Source: Chloroflexota bacterium (GTDB taxonomy: Bacteria > Chloroflexota > Anaerolineae > UBA4142). From it: 6,602 nt of DNA. A program made the position numbers and the translations under genes. The stretch lies in assembly GCA_016200825.1 (NCBI GenBank), contig JACQEA010000031.1, forward strand, positions 1 through 6,602, written 5' to 3'. Shown here one piece after another: positions 1 to 5,801 of this stretch. The notes below the pieces were generated by a model. The model had not been told where the DNA came from, made no database searches, and saw only the letters and a list, made by a program, of their open reading frames with translations. Every line of letters starts with the position of its first letter. The first letter of the stretch is position 1.

Positions 1-1767
1 TTCGCCGAAAAATTATTGGCGGCTGGAATATTTCCAATCGTCTACATTCTCCGTCACGATCCACCGCCAAACGATTCGCCCGAACCGAATCCCGGACATA
101 TCGGTTCAGCCGAAGAAGAAATTATTCGCCGACTTATTCGCGCGGGTGTGCGATATTTTGAAACCAATACGGAACCGGATCGCGCGCGCGAATGGAAACA
201 GCAAGCCATGCCACCGGATCCGCTCGAGCGCGCGAAATTGGTCGCGTTGAATTGGTTGTTTGACGCGCGTTTTATTTTGGACGCGGGCGGATTGCCCGCG
301 TTGCCCGCCGTCAGCGCGGGCGGTGAATTAAATTTGTTAGGCGCGCTCGCGGCGATGGGTCGCCAAGATATTTTGTTGGAAGGCGTTTGGCTTGCCCTGC
401 ATAATCGCGCGAGCAATCGCCCGCTAAATTATCCGGACGATGCTGTCCATCGCACCGGACAATTGCTCACGCGCGAACAATATGAAATGGGCGCGTTCAC
501 GGAATGGGCGTGGTGGAACAATCATCTCGCGCGCGCCCAAACGCAGGACGAAATCAATGCCATCCGCACATCGGAAAAAAATCCCACGCAAACTCTCGCG
601 CAAGACCACGCGTGTTTTCGCGAGTACGAATATTACAATCAACTTGCCGCAAAATATTTGGGCCGATCAATTCCGATTCTGAGTACCGCGTCCGGATATA
701 TCGTCGGCGCGCGCGCGGATTCGCGATATCCGCGCATCACGCCTGCTCTGCAACGCGATGGCACGCTCGCGTTATTTGATTTCATGCAACGCCAAGCGCC
801 CGATTATTATTTCGCCGCGCTCGCGGGCTGTTTGATCGAATCGCCCGGTGAAGAAATGAACGCGTGGCACAGTTCGTTTTGGCATCGCACTTTTAATACC
901 GGCAGTGATGGCTCGGCAGGAATTCCAACCGTCGCCGTGCCAAACTCAAATCTCGGTTTACATTTGCCGGTCATTGACGCGGTGCAATCAATGCCAAATC
1001 TCGCGCGACGATTACCGGGCATGCAACCCGCGCCGCCGATTGCAAAAACCGAATCGCGCGCGATCAATCCGGCGCGCGATGAGATCGCGCCGCGACCGGA
1101 CGACCCAACGCGCGCGCTCGTGCGTTACACCATTCAACCGGACGACACGCTGTACAAAATCGCGCGACAATTTGGCACGCGCGCGGAAACGATCGCGCAA
1201 CTGAATGGAATGACGTCGCTGAATTTGATCCACGCGGGCGAAATCATTTTGATCCCGCCACGCGTTGATGCCAACCAAAAATTTTCCGCCGTTCCGCTTC
1301 CACCCGCGCCTGAAACCGCGATGCCCGCGCGCGATGCAACCTCATCCGCGCGCCGCGACGAATTTGAAATAGATTGGGATCCGCGTTTGGACGCGGTGAA
1401 TGTGCGCGTCGAAGCGGCGCGCGTAGAGCCGGGCAAAAAATATTGGCGCTTGATTCGCGCCGAATATAAAAGCCCGGAAGAGGCTGGCGGCAAACATCAA
1501 GTCACTTTTCTTTTGCGCGACGAAAATCTTCGACCCTGCGAGAATCATAAAGTTTGGCAGGGCTGGCCCGAAGACAAAACCGACGCGACTACGGACGCGC
1601 GCGGCGAGGCGAACATTCCCATTTGGGCGTCGTACGCGCCGGAGAAAGAAAGCGGTCCGTACAGCGCGTGGGTAGATGGCTTGGCTAGCGATCGCGTCGC
1701 GGGAATGGGATTGCCGCTCAAGCGCCGCGTGAATTTTGTGTTGACGTGGCAACGAGTTAGTGGATGA
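1..1767 (+). CDS. Glycoside-hydrolase-like TIM-barrel protein with LysM domain (5' end cut by window)
   Basis: The frame is open from base 1, so the gene starts upstream; the in-frame TTG at 16 is not a convincing start. Numbering residues from that TTG, residues 1 to about 330 resemble a TIM barrel of the cellulase-like (GH clan A) type: strands FPIVYIL and GVRYFETNTEPD (E53, like the acid/base Glu of NEP motifs), the ILLEGVWLALHN strand, and IPILSTASG, where such enzymes usually have Thr-Glu-Gly. Ala225 sits at the expected nucleophile, so catalysis is uncertain. Residues 369-415 form a LysM domain (VRYTIQPDDTLYKIA to ILIPP) that should bind peptidoglycan or another glycan. Residues 450-583 form a beta-rich domain with PGKKYW near its start and VNFVLTWQ at its end, related to the end of the next gene. 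Its ATG overlaps this stop (ATGA), so the two are probably co-translated. A surface or secreted role is inferred; the signal peptide would lie outside the window. The barrel assignment is moderate, LysM firm. Confidence 0.8.
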   Translation, partial: FAEKLLAAGIFPIVYILRHDPPPNDSPEPNPGHIGSAEEEIIRRLIRAGVRYFETNTEPDRAREWKQQAMPPDPLERAKLVALNWLFDARFILDAGGLPALPAVSAGGELNLLGALAAMGRQDILLEGVWLALHNRASNRPLNYPDDAVHRTGQLLTREQYEMGAFTEWAWWNNHLARAQTQDEINAIRTSEKNPTQTLAQDHACFREYEYYNQLAAKYLGRSIPILSTASGYIVGARADSRYPRITPALQRDGTLALFDFMQRQAPDYYFAALAGCLIESPGEEMNAWHSSFWHRTFNTGSDGSAGIPTVAVPNSNLGLHLPVIDAVQSMPNLARRLPGMQPAPPIAKTESRAINPARDEIAPRPDDPTRALVRYTIQPDDTLYKIARQFGTRAETIAQLNGMTSLNLIHAGEIILIPPRVDANQKFSAVPLPPAPETAMPARDATSSARRDEFEIDWDPRLDAVNVRVEAARVEPGKKYWRLIRAEYKSPEEAGGKHQVTFLLRDENLRPCENHKVWQGWPEDKTDATTDARGEANIPIWASYAPEKESGPYSAWVDGLASDRVAGMGLPLKRRVNFVLTWQRVSG

Positions 1768-2756
1768 CGGAATTCAAACTCCGCGTGCGCGCGCTTGTCA
1801 TTGCGATTGGATTCGCAGTGATGGTCGGAATTGGCGGGGGATTATTTTTCGGATGGATCGTGTGGCCCGTTCAAATTACCAACGTGGATTTAGCGGATCT
1901 CAAAACCGTCGCGCAAGATGATTATATTTTACTCGTCGCCAAAACTTTCGCGTACGATCAAGATGTAGAGCAAGCCCGCGCGCGGCTCGCGTTATTGAAT
2001 AAAGCGCGGGTCGAAGATTACGTTGCCGCGCGCGCTCAAAAATATCGCGCCGATGATCCCGACGCCGGGTATCTCGCGAATCTCGCGCGCGCGTTAGGAT
2101 CGCGCGAAGTAAAAATCGCGCAGATCGTTGCGACATCCATTCTGCCTTCACAAATCGCCGAGACCGCGACGTTGGTATTTTCCGAATCGCCAACTCTTGC
2201 GCCAACGATTACTCCAACGTACACTATTACAACCGCGATAACGTCATCGCCTGCGCGAACTGCAACTCGAACGCGCACGCCCGCGCCGCGCGCAACCGCG
2301 ACGACAAAACCACCGGTCGCACAACCTGTTGGCGGAACGGTTTGGCTTCCAACTTTTCCGGCTGAATGGCCCAACGGTGTGCAATTTCAAAACGCAAATG
2401 TTTCACCCGGACAAAAATATTGGCATTTGGCTCAGGCGCTGTATTGCGACTTGCGCGATATGCGTTTTGATTGCGGCACTAAACCCGGCGGAGTTGATGG
2501 GATCGGCATCTATGTTTCGTTGATCGGTGGAATTGCGCCGTTGATTCTCAACGGCACTCCGGCGAATCTCGAAGATAAATCGTTGGATGCGCAATGTCAG
2601 TGCACTTATTCGCTCGATTTTCCAAATGGACAATCTATCAAGATCGGAAATTTTCCGAGCGATACAATCAGCGGGCTAGCGTTGAATAGTGTTAAGACGC
2701 AAATTCCGCAAACACATGTCAGATATTTTTTGACTTTTCAATTGGTGACGCGTTAA
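1764..2756 (+). CDS. Membrane-anchored protein with Thr/Pro-rich linker and extracellular C-terminal domain
   Basis: This 330-residue protein has an N-terminal signal anchor (residues about 10-34, after basic KLRVR). The sequence after the anchor, WIVWPVQITNVDLADL followed by DDYILLVAKTFAYDQD and ARARLALL, matches a pattern I recall from Chloroflexota envelope proteins. Residues about 45-135 look helical and tetratricopeptide-like. Residues about 140-193 are a Thr/Pro/Ala linker of the kind found in exposed proteins. Residues 194-330 resemble the end of the upstream protein: VSPGQKYWHLAQALY matches its VEPGKKYWRLIRAEY, and both finish with a V-(F/Y)-(F/V)-L-T-(W/F)-Q strand. Four cysteines (228, 237, 278, 280) occur only in this copy and could form disulfides outside the cell. 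The ATG lies in an ATGA overlap with the upstream stop and has no strong ribosome binding site of its own, so coupling is likely. The specific function is unknown. Confidence 0.85.
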   Translation: MTEFKLRVRALVIAIGFAVMVGIGGGLFFGWIVWPVQITNVDLADLKTVAQDDYILLVAKTFAYDQDVEQARARLALLNKARVEDYVAARAQKYRADDPDAGYLANLARALGSREVKIAQIVATSILPSQIAETATLVFSESPTLAPTITPTYTITTAITSSPARTATRTRTPAPRATATTKPPVAQPVGGTVWLPTFPAEWPNGVQFQNANVSPGQKYWHLAQALYCDLRDMRFDCGTKPGGVDGIGIYVSLIGGIAPLILNGTPANLEDKSLDAQCQCTYSLDFPNGQSIKIGNFPSDTISGLALNSVKTQIPQTHVRYFLTFQLVTR

Positions 2757-2768
2757 TTATTTTAACGC
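2750..2768 (+). terminator. Small AT-rich hairpin at the end of the two-gene unit
   Basis: GCGTTAA at 2750-2756 and TTAACGC at 2762-2768 are perfect 7-bp complements around a 5-nt loop, and the TAA stop lies in the left arm. There is no U tract after it and the stem is AT-rich, so as an intrinsic terminator it would be weak. The larger inverted repeats directly downstream could do the job instead. Confidence 0.25.
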
Positions 2769-2941
2769 CTCCTCCATGCACGGCTTGTGCAAAGTCTATT
2801 GACAAACCGCGTAACACCCAACGCGTCATTGCGAGGAGCATTTTTTGCGACGAAGCAATCTCCAAGTTACAAGGAGATTGCTTCGCTTCGCTCGCAATGA
2901 CGTCGAGCGGCTGACTTTGCACAAGCCGTGCTCCTCCATGC
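2769..2941. mobile_element. MITE-like element with 18-bp terminal inverted repeats and 10-bp flanking repeats
   Basis: The arms CACGGCTTGTGCAAAGTC (2779-2796) and GACTTTGCACAAGCCGTG (2913-2930) are perfect reverse complements and bound a 152-bp element. Directly outside lies the same 10-mer, CTCCTCCATG, at 2769-2778 and 2931-2940 (11 bp if the shared C is counted), as expected for a target-site duplication. There is no transposase inside, so any movement would need an enzyme supplied from elsewhere, as for a MITE. A second inverted repeat is nested within it. The element lies just after the two-gene unit and ends 18 bp before the -35 box of the toxin-antitoxin promoter. Which transposase family would move it is unknown to me. 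Confidence 0.75.
2824..2902. repeat. Nested dispersed inverted repeat (TCATTGCGAG / GAAGCAATCTCC type)
   Basis: CGTCATTGCGAG (2824-2835) pairs with CTCGCAATGACG (2891-2902), and CGAAGCAATCTCC (2851-2863) pairs with GGAGATTGCTTCG (2873-2885), giving a two-part stem with a 9-nt loop and a larger internal asymmetry. Repeats with these words are scattered through many environmental bacterial genomes. Translated, they give the false peptide VIASEAKQSP, which explains a meaningless minus-strand reading frame here. A related half copy occurs at 4509-4541. Confidence 0.8.
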
Positions 2942-2948
2942 TATTTCA

Positions 2949-2977
2949 TTGACGAATATTTAGAGAATGAGTATACT
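2949..2977 (+). promoter_or_regulatory. Sigma-70-type promoter for the toxin-antitoxin unit, with overlapping palindrome
   Basis: TTGACG (2949-2954) and TATACT (2972-2977) are close to the -35 and -10 consensus with an exact 17-bp spacer. Transcription would start about 7 nt after the -10 box, on or beside the ATG at 2984, so the message would be leaderless. AGTATACT (2970-2977) is a perfect 8-bp palindrome covering the -10 box and is a candidate operator for autorepression by the antitoxin or the toxin-antitoxin complex. The operator role is inferred. Confidence 0.65.
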
Positions 2978-2983
2978 AGAAGT

Positions 2984-3157
2984 ATGAAAGTGAAAACAAC
3001 AATTTCTATTTCTGACGCGCTTTTAAGAGCCATAGACCGAAAAATCAAATCCAAACATTATCGTTCGCAGTCGAGCGACAAGGATATTATCAACAAACAC
3101 GCCGACGAACTCAATCGAGAAGCCGAAGACGTTCTTAGTTACCAAGTGCTTCTATGA
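2984..3157 (+). CDS. MazE-type ribbon-helix-helix antitoxin, shortened
   Basis: The 57-residue product starts MKVKTTISISDALLRAID, a typical ribbon-helix-helix N-terminus (DNA-binding strand followed by helix A). It ends IINKHADELNREAEDVL-SYQ, the tail I recall for antitoxins paired with PemK/MazF toxins, which would bind and block the toxin. From memory these antitoxins are about 75-80 residues long, with a middle segment (an RSxFIExALRxFI-like helix) between the two parts. Here only KHYRSQSSDKD joins them, so about 20-25 residues seem to be missing in frame, including helix B needed for dimerisation. The stop overlaps the ATG of the toxin frame as ATGA. The start has no ribosome binding site, and the promoter ends 6 nt before it, which fits leaderless translation. 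AGA, ATA and AT-rich codons differ from the neighbours, suggesting horizontal acquisition. Confidence 0.7.
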   Translation: MKVKTTISISDALLRAIDRKIKSKHYRSQSSDKDIINKHADELNREAEDVLSYQVLL

Positions 3158-3183
3158 AACGTGGCGAAACTCTATCGAGTTGA
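3154..3183 (+). other. Original toxin start with early stop (frameshift remnant)
   Basis: ATG 3154, in the ATGA overlap with the antitoxin stop, reads MKRGETLSS and then TGA. MKRGE is the standard first block of this toxin family. The switch to the second frame needs one base skipped at the AAA of 3167-3169. Confidence 0.65.
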
Positions 3184-3484
3184 AAATCCAAACGCGCGAG
3201 ACCCCAAACGCTCGCGCGTTTTTGTTATCGTAAGTCGGCAAGAATTGATTGACTCGCGATTTTCAACAGTCATCTGCGCGCCGATTTACTCTTCTCATCA
3301 CGGTTTATCCACTCAAGTCCAAATCGGAATCGAATTTGGGTTGAAACACGATAGCAGTATTCATTGCGACGAATTGGTCAGTCTCACCAAATCACTCCTG
3401 ACTAATTTTATCAGCGCGCTCTCCTCCGAAAAAATCGAAGAACTAGGTCGCGCTTTGCGATTCGCCGTTGACATTGGCGAATAG
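3161..3484 (+). CDS. mazF: PemK/MazF-family endoribonuclease toxin, N-terminal frame disrupted
   Basis: From GTG 3161 the frame gives 107 residues of clear PemK/MazF family, which cut mRNA at short sequence motifs: LYRVENPNARDPKRSRVF, VIVSRQ, RFSTVICAPIYSS and SSIHCDELVSLTKS are characteristic blocks. The normal start should be MKRGE-LYRV. That start exists at ATG 3154, overlapping the antitoxin stop, but it reads MKRGETLSS and stops at 3181-3183. One extra A in the AAA run at 3167-3169 separates it from the LYRV frame, and removing it would restore a product of about 109 residues. The GTG at 3161 has no ribosome binding site and yields VAKLYRV, without the Arg-Gly of the first strand. The toxin may be dead, poorly made or an effect of a sequencing error. 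Its 3' end overlaps the convergent flavoprotein gene by 42 nt. Confidence 0.75.
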   Translation: MAKLYRVENPNARDPKRSRVFVIVSRQELIDSRFSTVICAPIYSSHHGLSTQVQIGIEFGLKHDSSIHCDELVSLTKSLLTNFISALSSEKIEELGRALRFAVDIGE

Positions 3485-4468
3485 AATTCTTAACAGCTCA
3501 AATCCCCAGCGATAAAACCATTCTCCGTGCGCGGCAAATACAACTTGCGCCACGATTTTTTTCGCGCGCAAGTGCAACCCCAGCCGACTCCACGCAATTC
3601 GCCGCTCGTAATTCGCAAACGAAAAATTTTCGCGACGCAACGCGTCTAACGCCGCGTCTGCCGCGAGAATTCCAAAATGAATCGCGTGCGAAATGCCTTC
3701 GCCGAGCAACGGTTCGGTTCCCGCCGCGTCACCCGCGAGCAAAACGCGCGGCGCGGAATGTTTGGCGCGCGGATCATACCAGCGTTCGGGATGCCCCATC
3801 AAGTGAACATCATCCAACTCTACCGCGCGTTGCGCCAATGCATTTTCAAATTCGCGTTTCAAGTCCGCGCGCGGCGCGTGCGGATAAACGCGCGCATCGA
3901 AAATGCCGCGATTCATCGTCGGCACATTTTGCTTGACGCTCGGAAAATCCCAATAATATCCTTGCACGCCGTGTGCAATCGGCGTGAAATCAAAAACTGC
4001 GGTATGGTTTTCAAATTCAAACGCGCGCGCTGAATCCACTGGCGTGAGAATCTCCATCAAACGCGATTTGCGATCCCAGCGTTCCAAGCCTATTTTTTTT
4101 CGCGCGATACTATTCGCGCCATCCGCGCCAATGACGATTGCGACGCGCGCGAGCGCGGTATCAAACTCTTCGCGGCGCACCACGCGAAAAATATTTTTCC
4201 AGCGCAACACTGCGCTGGAATTTTTGTACCGAAATTGAATCGCGTGAATTGGAAACGACGGTACGTCAACCCGCGCACCCAATCGCGCGAGTAAATTATC
4301 GGCGTGCGTCGTCACGCCACCCGCGCACAATTTTGCGCGCGGAAAGTTTGCTTTTTCAAGCACCAGAATCTTTCGCGCGAGATCAGGATCGCGTTGTGCA
4401 ATCCTCAGCGCGGCGGACGATCCCGCGGGGCCCGCACCGATGATTACGATTTCAAATTCGTTATTCAT
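3443..4468 (-). CDS. Geranylgeranyl-reductase-family FAD-dependent oxidoreductase, internally shortened
   Basis: The product is 341 residues. VIIGAGPAGSSAA (8-20) is the dinucleotide-binding site for FAD; FPRAKLCAGGVT (42-53) is the conserved block after the first strands; VVRREEFD (96-103) is the family R-x-x-FD motif; VIGADGANS (112-120) and VLLAGDAAG (242-250) contact FAD; and GVQGYYWDFP (167-176) is typical of the catalytic domain. Members use reduced FAD to hydrogenate isoprenoid chains of lipids, quinones or pigments. In relatives I recall about 50-60 residues between the FD motif and GADG; here there are about 12, so a sheet segment of about 45 residues seems to be lost in frame (near 4139-4156), at a GCGCGC-rich junction. 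The protein may not fold, so activity is doubtful. It is last in the minus-strand set, 33 nt after the EamA stop, with only a weak ribosome binding site. Its final residues (NVNGESQSAT) are read antisense to the toxin gene. Confidence 0.8.
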   Translation of the reverse strand: MNNEFEIVIIGAGPAGSSAALRIAQRDPDLARKILVLEKANFPRAKLCAGGVTTHADNLLARLGARVDVPSFPIHAIQFRYKNSSAVLRWKNIFRVVRREEFDTALARVAIVIGADGANSIARKKIGLERWDRKSRLMEILTPVDSARAFEFENHTAVFDFTPIAHGVQGYYWDFPSVKQNVPTMNRGIFDARVYPHAPRADLKREFENALAQRAVELDDVHLMGHPERWYDPRAKHSAPRVLLAGDAAGTEPLLGEGISHAIHFGILAADAALDALRRENFSFANYERRIAWSRLGLHLRAKKIVAQVVFAAHGEWFYRWGFELLRILFANVNGESQSAT

Positions 4469-4501
4469 TCACTGACCCAAGTCCATTCATGGCTCGACGC
4501 G

Positions 4502-5419
4502 TCAAGGCGATTGCTTCGCCGCTCCGCGGCTCGCAATGACGGGACGGATTGCAGGCGCGGCTTGGCGATTGACGAGCGCAACGCCGGCGATAATCAACAC
4601 CATCGCGACGATCGCTTCGATTTCGATTTTTTCATTCAACAACAACGCGCCCCATATCACGCCCGTGATCGGAATCAAATAAGTCACCAGCGACGTGCGT
4701 GTTGCGCCGGTGTTTTCAATCAGCCAATAGTACAGAATATACGCAATCGCGGTTCCCAAGAGCGCGAGAGTCAGCAATGAAAAAATCGCGGCAGGCGAGG
4801 GTTGTAATGCGAACGGATTATTGAAAAGTAAACTGAACGGCAACATCATGGCGGCGGTGGATGCCAATTGTCCGGTCGACGCGACGACGTGCGACATGCC
4901 CATCAAATTTTTCCGCGCGATAATTGTCGCGAGCGCGTAGCTGGCGGCAGAAACGACGATACCGAACTCGCCCCAAAATTCAATTTGAAGTCCGCGCCGC
5001 AATTCGGGCAAAAATAAAACACTCACGCCAATAAAGCCAACAAGGATTCCCAATGTCTTGGGTAACGTGATGCGTTCATCGCGCGTCGCGAAATGCGCGA
5101 TGATGACGGAAAAGACCGGCATCGCGGCGGTGAGAATCGCGGCGAGTCCGCTCGAGATGTGCGTTTCGCCCCACGTGATCAACGTGTACGGAATCACGCC
5201 GTTGAAAATTCCCATCGCGATCAACGCGCGCCACGTTTTCAAATCGCGCGGAAATTTTTCAGCGCGCAAACGCATCGCCGCGTACAGCGCGCCCGCGGCA
5301 ATGAGCGTACGCCCTTCTACAAACGTAAACGGCGGAATTTCCGCGCCGCCGACTTTGATAAACATATAACTCGCGCCCCAGATCGCACCGAGCGATAACA
5401 AGATTGTCCAGGCAAACAT
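4502..5419 (-). CDS. EamA/DMT-family permease
   Basis: The product is 305 residues with about ten hydrophobic segments in two EamA repeats, the architecture of drug/metabolite transporters such as RhaT and YdcZ/RarD relatives, which move small metabolites (often by export) across the inner membrane. Family signatures include SLGAIWGASYMFIKVG near the start, ITWGETHISSGLAAIL at the end of the first half, and YYWLIENTGATRTSLVTYLIP and IWGALLLNEKI in the second half. The start at 5419 is chosen because GGAGAG lies just upstream and MFAWTILLSLG is the usual N-terminus; the upstream in-frame ATG at 5473 would add non-family, AT-rich sequence. The normal fold ends near VALVN, and the last residues (VIASRGAAKQSP) come from a dispersed repeat. 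It lies 43 nt after azlD and 33 nt before the flavoprotein gene. The substrate cannot be told. Confidence 0.9.
   Translation of the reverse strand: MFAWTILLSLGAIWGASYMFIKVGGAEIPPFTFVEGRTLIAAGALYAAMRLRAEKFPRDLKTWRALIAMGIFNGVIPYTLITWGETHISSGLAAILTAAMPVFSVIIAHFATRDERITLPKTLGILVGFIGVSVLFLPELRRGLQIEFWGEFGIVVSAASYALATIIARKNLMGMSHVVASTGQLASTAAMMLPFSLLFNNPFALQPSPAAIFSLLTLALLGTAIAYILYYWLIENTGATRTSLVTYLIPITGVIWGALLLNEKIEIEAIVAMVLIIAGVALVNRQAAPAIRPVIASRGAAKQSP
4509..4541. repeat. Half copy of the dispersed TCATTGCGAG repeat, inside the EamA gene end
   Basis: GATTGCTTCG (4509-4518) and CTCGCAATGACG (4530-4541) match 2876-2885 and 2891-2902, but with an 11-nt instead of 5-nt spacer. The spacer region forms its own hairpin (GCCGC / GCGGC at 4518-4522 and 4526-4530). 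Read on the minus strand it encodes the VIASRGAAKQSP tail of the permease. Confidence 0.75.
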
Positions 5420-5422
5420 TGT

Positions 5423-5428
5423 CTCTCC
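5423..5428 (-). promoter_or_regulatory. Ribosome binding site of the EamA gene
   Basis: GGAGAG read on the minus strand lies 3 nt before ATG 5419. It decides the start: no comparable site precedes the upstream in-frame ATG at 5473, whose extra codons come from an AT-rich stretch with tandem ACGATTT words (5441-5454). Confidence 0.7.
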
Positions 5429-5462
5429 ATTTTCCGTTTTACGATTTACGATTTCGTTTTTG

Positions 5463-5783
5463 CTATTTTCCAATCACGTTTTGCGCCAACCACATAATCG
5501 TCAGACCGGCAAAAATCGTTAGCAATATTTTTCGCGTCGTTGCTGCGATGATCACCGCCGCGATACCCGCGATGAAACGCGGAGTTGCGAGTTCGAATGA
5601 AATGCCGTCGCCACGCGCAAATAAATCGGGCGTGACCAGCGCGGCAAAAACCGCGACCGGCACATAATGCAACACGCGCTCAAACAATGGATGAGGTTCG
5701 CCGTGCGCGAGCAGCGGCAAAATCATATAGCGCGCCGCGAACGTAACGAGCGCCATTCCAAAAATTAAAAACGCCAGCTCCAT
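5463..5783 (-). CDS. azlD: AzlD-family branched-chain amino-acid transport subunit
   Basis: This 106-residue, very hydrophobic protein has about four membrane segments. MELAFLIFGMALVTFAARYMILPLL at the start, the RVLHYVPVAVFAAL segment and the small C-terminal helix LTIFAGLTIMWL are characteristic of AzlD, the small partner of AzlC. Together they export branched-chain amino acids (as BrnFE/YgaZH do) through the inner membrane. The start at 5783 is chosen because AGGAGA lies just upstream and MELAF is the usual N-terminus; the in-frame ATG at 5807 would add residues read from repeat sequence. azlC and azlD usually touch or overlap, but here they are 102 nt apart because a repeat lies between them. 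The order azlC-azlD and shared strand support co-transcription. Confidence 0.9.
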   Translation of the reverse strand: MELAFLIFGMALVTFAARYMILPLLAHGEPHPLFERVLHYVPVAVFAALVTPDLFARGDGISFELATPRFIAGIAAVIIAATTRKILLTIFAGLTIMWLAQNVIGK

Positions 5784-5786
5784 TCT

Positions 5787-5792
5787 TCTCCT
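5787..5792 (-). promoter_or_regulatory. Ribosome binding site of azlD
   Basis: AGGAGA on the minus strand, 3 nt before ATG 5783, is the strongest Shine-Dalgarno sequence in the window and decides the azlD start. It gives azlD its own initiation, in contrast to the usual coupling to azlC. Confidence 0.7.
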
Positions 5793-5801
5793 CTGAAAAC
5801 T

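Noticed and set aside
16..18. TTG as the start of the first gene
   Set aside because: The frame is open to base 1 and the residues before it (FAEKLLAAG) continue the helix-strand pattern of the barrel; the gene is simply cut.
54..2374. Several long antisense reading frames over the first two genes
   Set aside because: They arise from the GCG/CGC-rich codon bias, which removes stops on the other strand; none shows domain features.
2719..2922. Minus-strand reading frame containing VIASEAKQSP
   Set aside because: It is the translation of the dispersed repeat and the end of the upstream gene in antisense; no family resemblance.
2769..2941. CRISPR array or riboswitch in the intergenic stretch
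   Set aside because: There are only paired inverted arms, with no regular direct repeats and spacers, and no recognisable aptamer core; the structure fits a MITE.
3161..3183. Programmed frameshifting to make the toxin
   Set aside because: No slippery heptamer, rare-codon pause or downstream structure is evident at GGCGAAACTC; a simple insertion or read error is more economical.
5420..5473. Longer start for the EamA gene (MENSKNEIVNRK...)
   Set aside because: The extra codons come from AT-rich, tandem ACGATTT sequence, are unlike the family, and the good ribosome binding site sits at the inner ATG.
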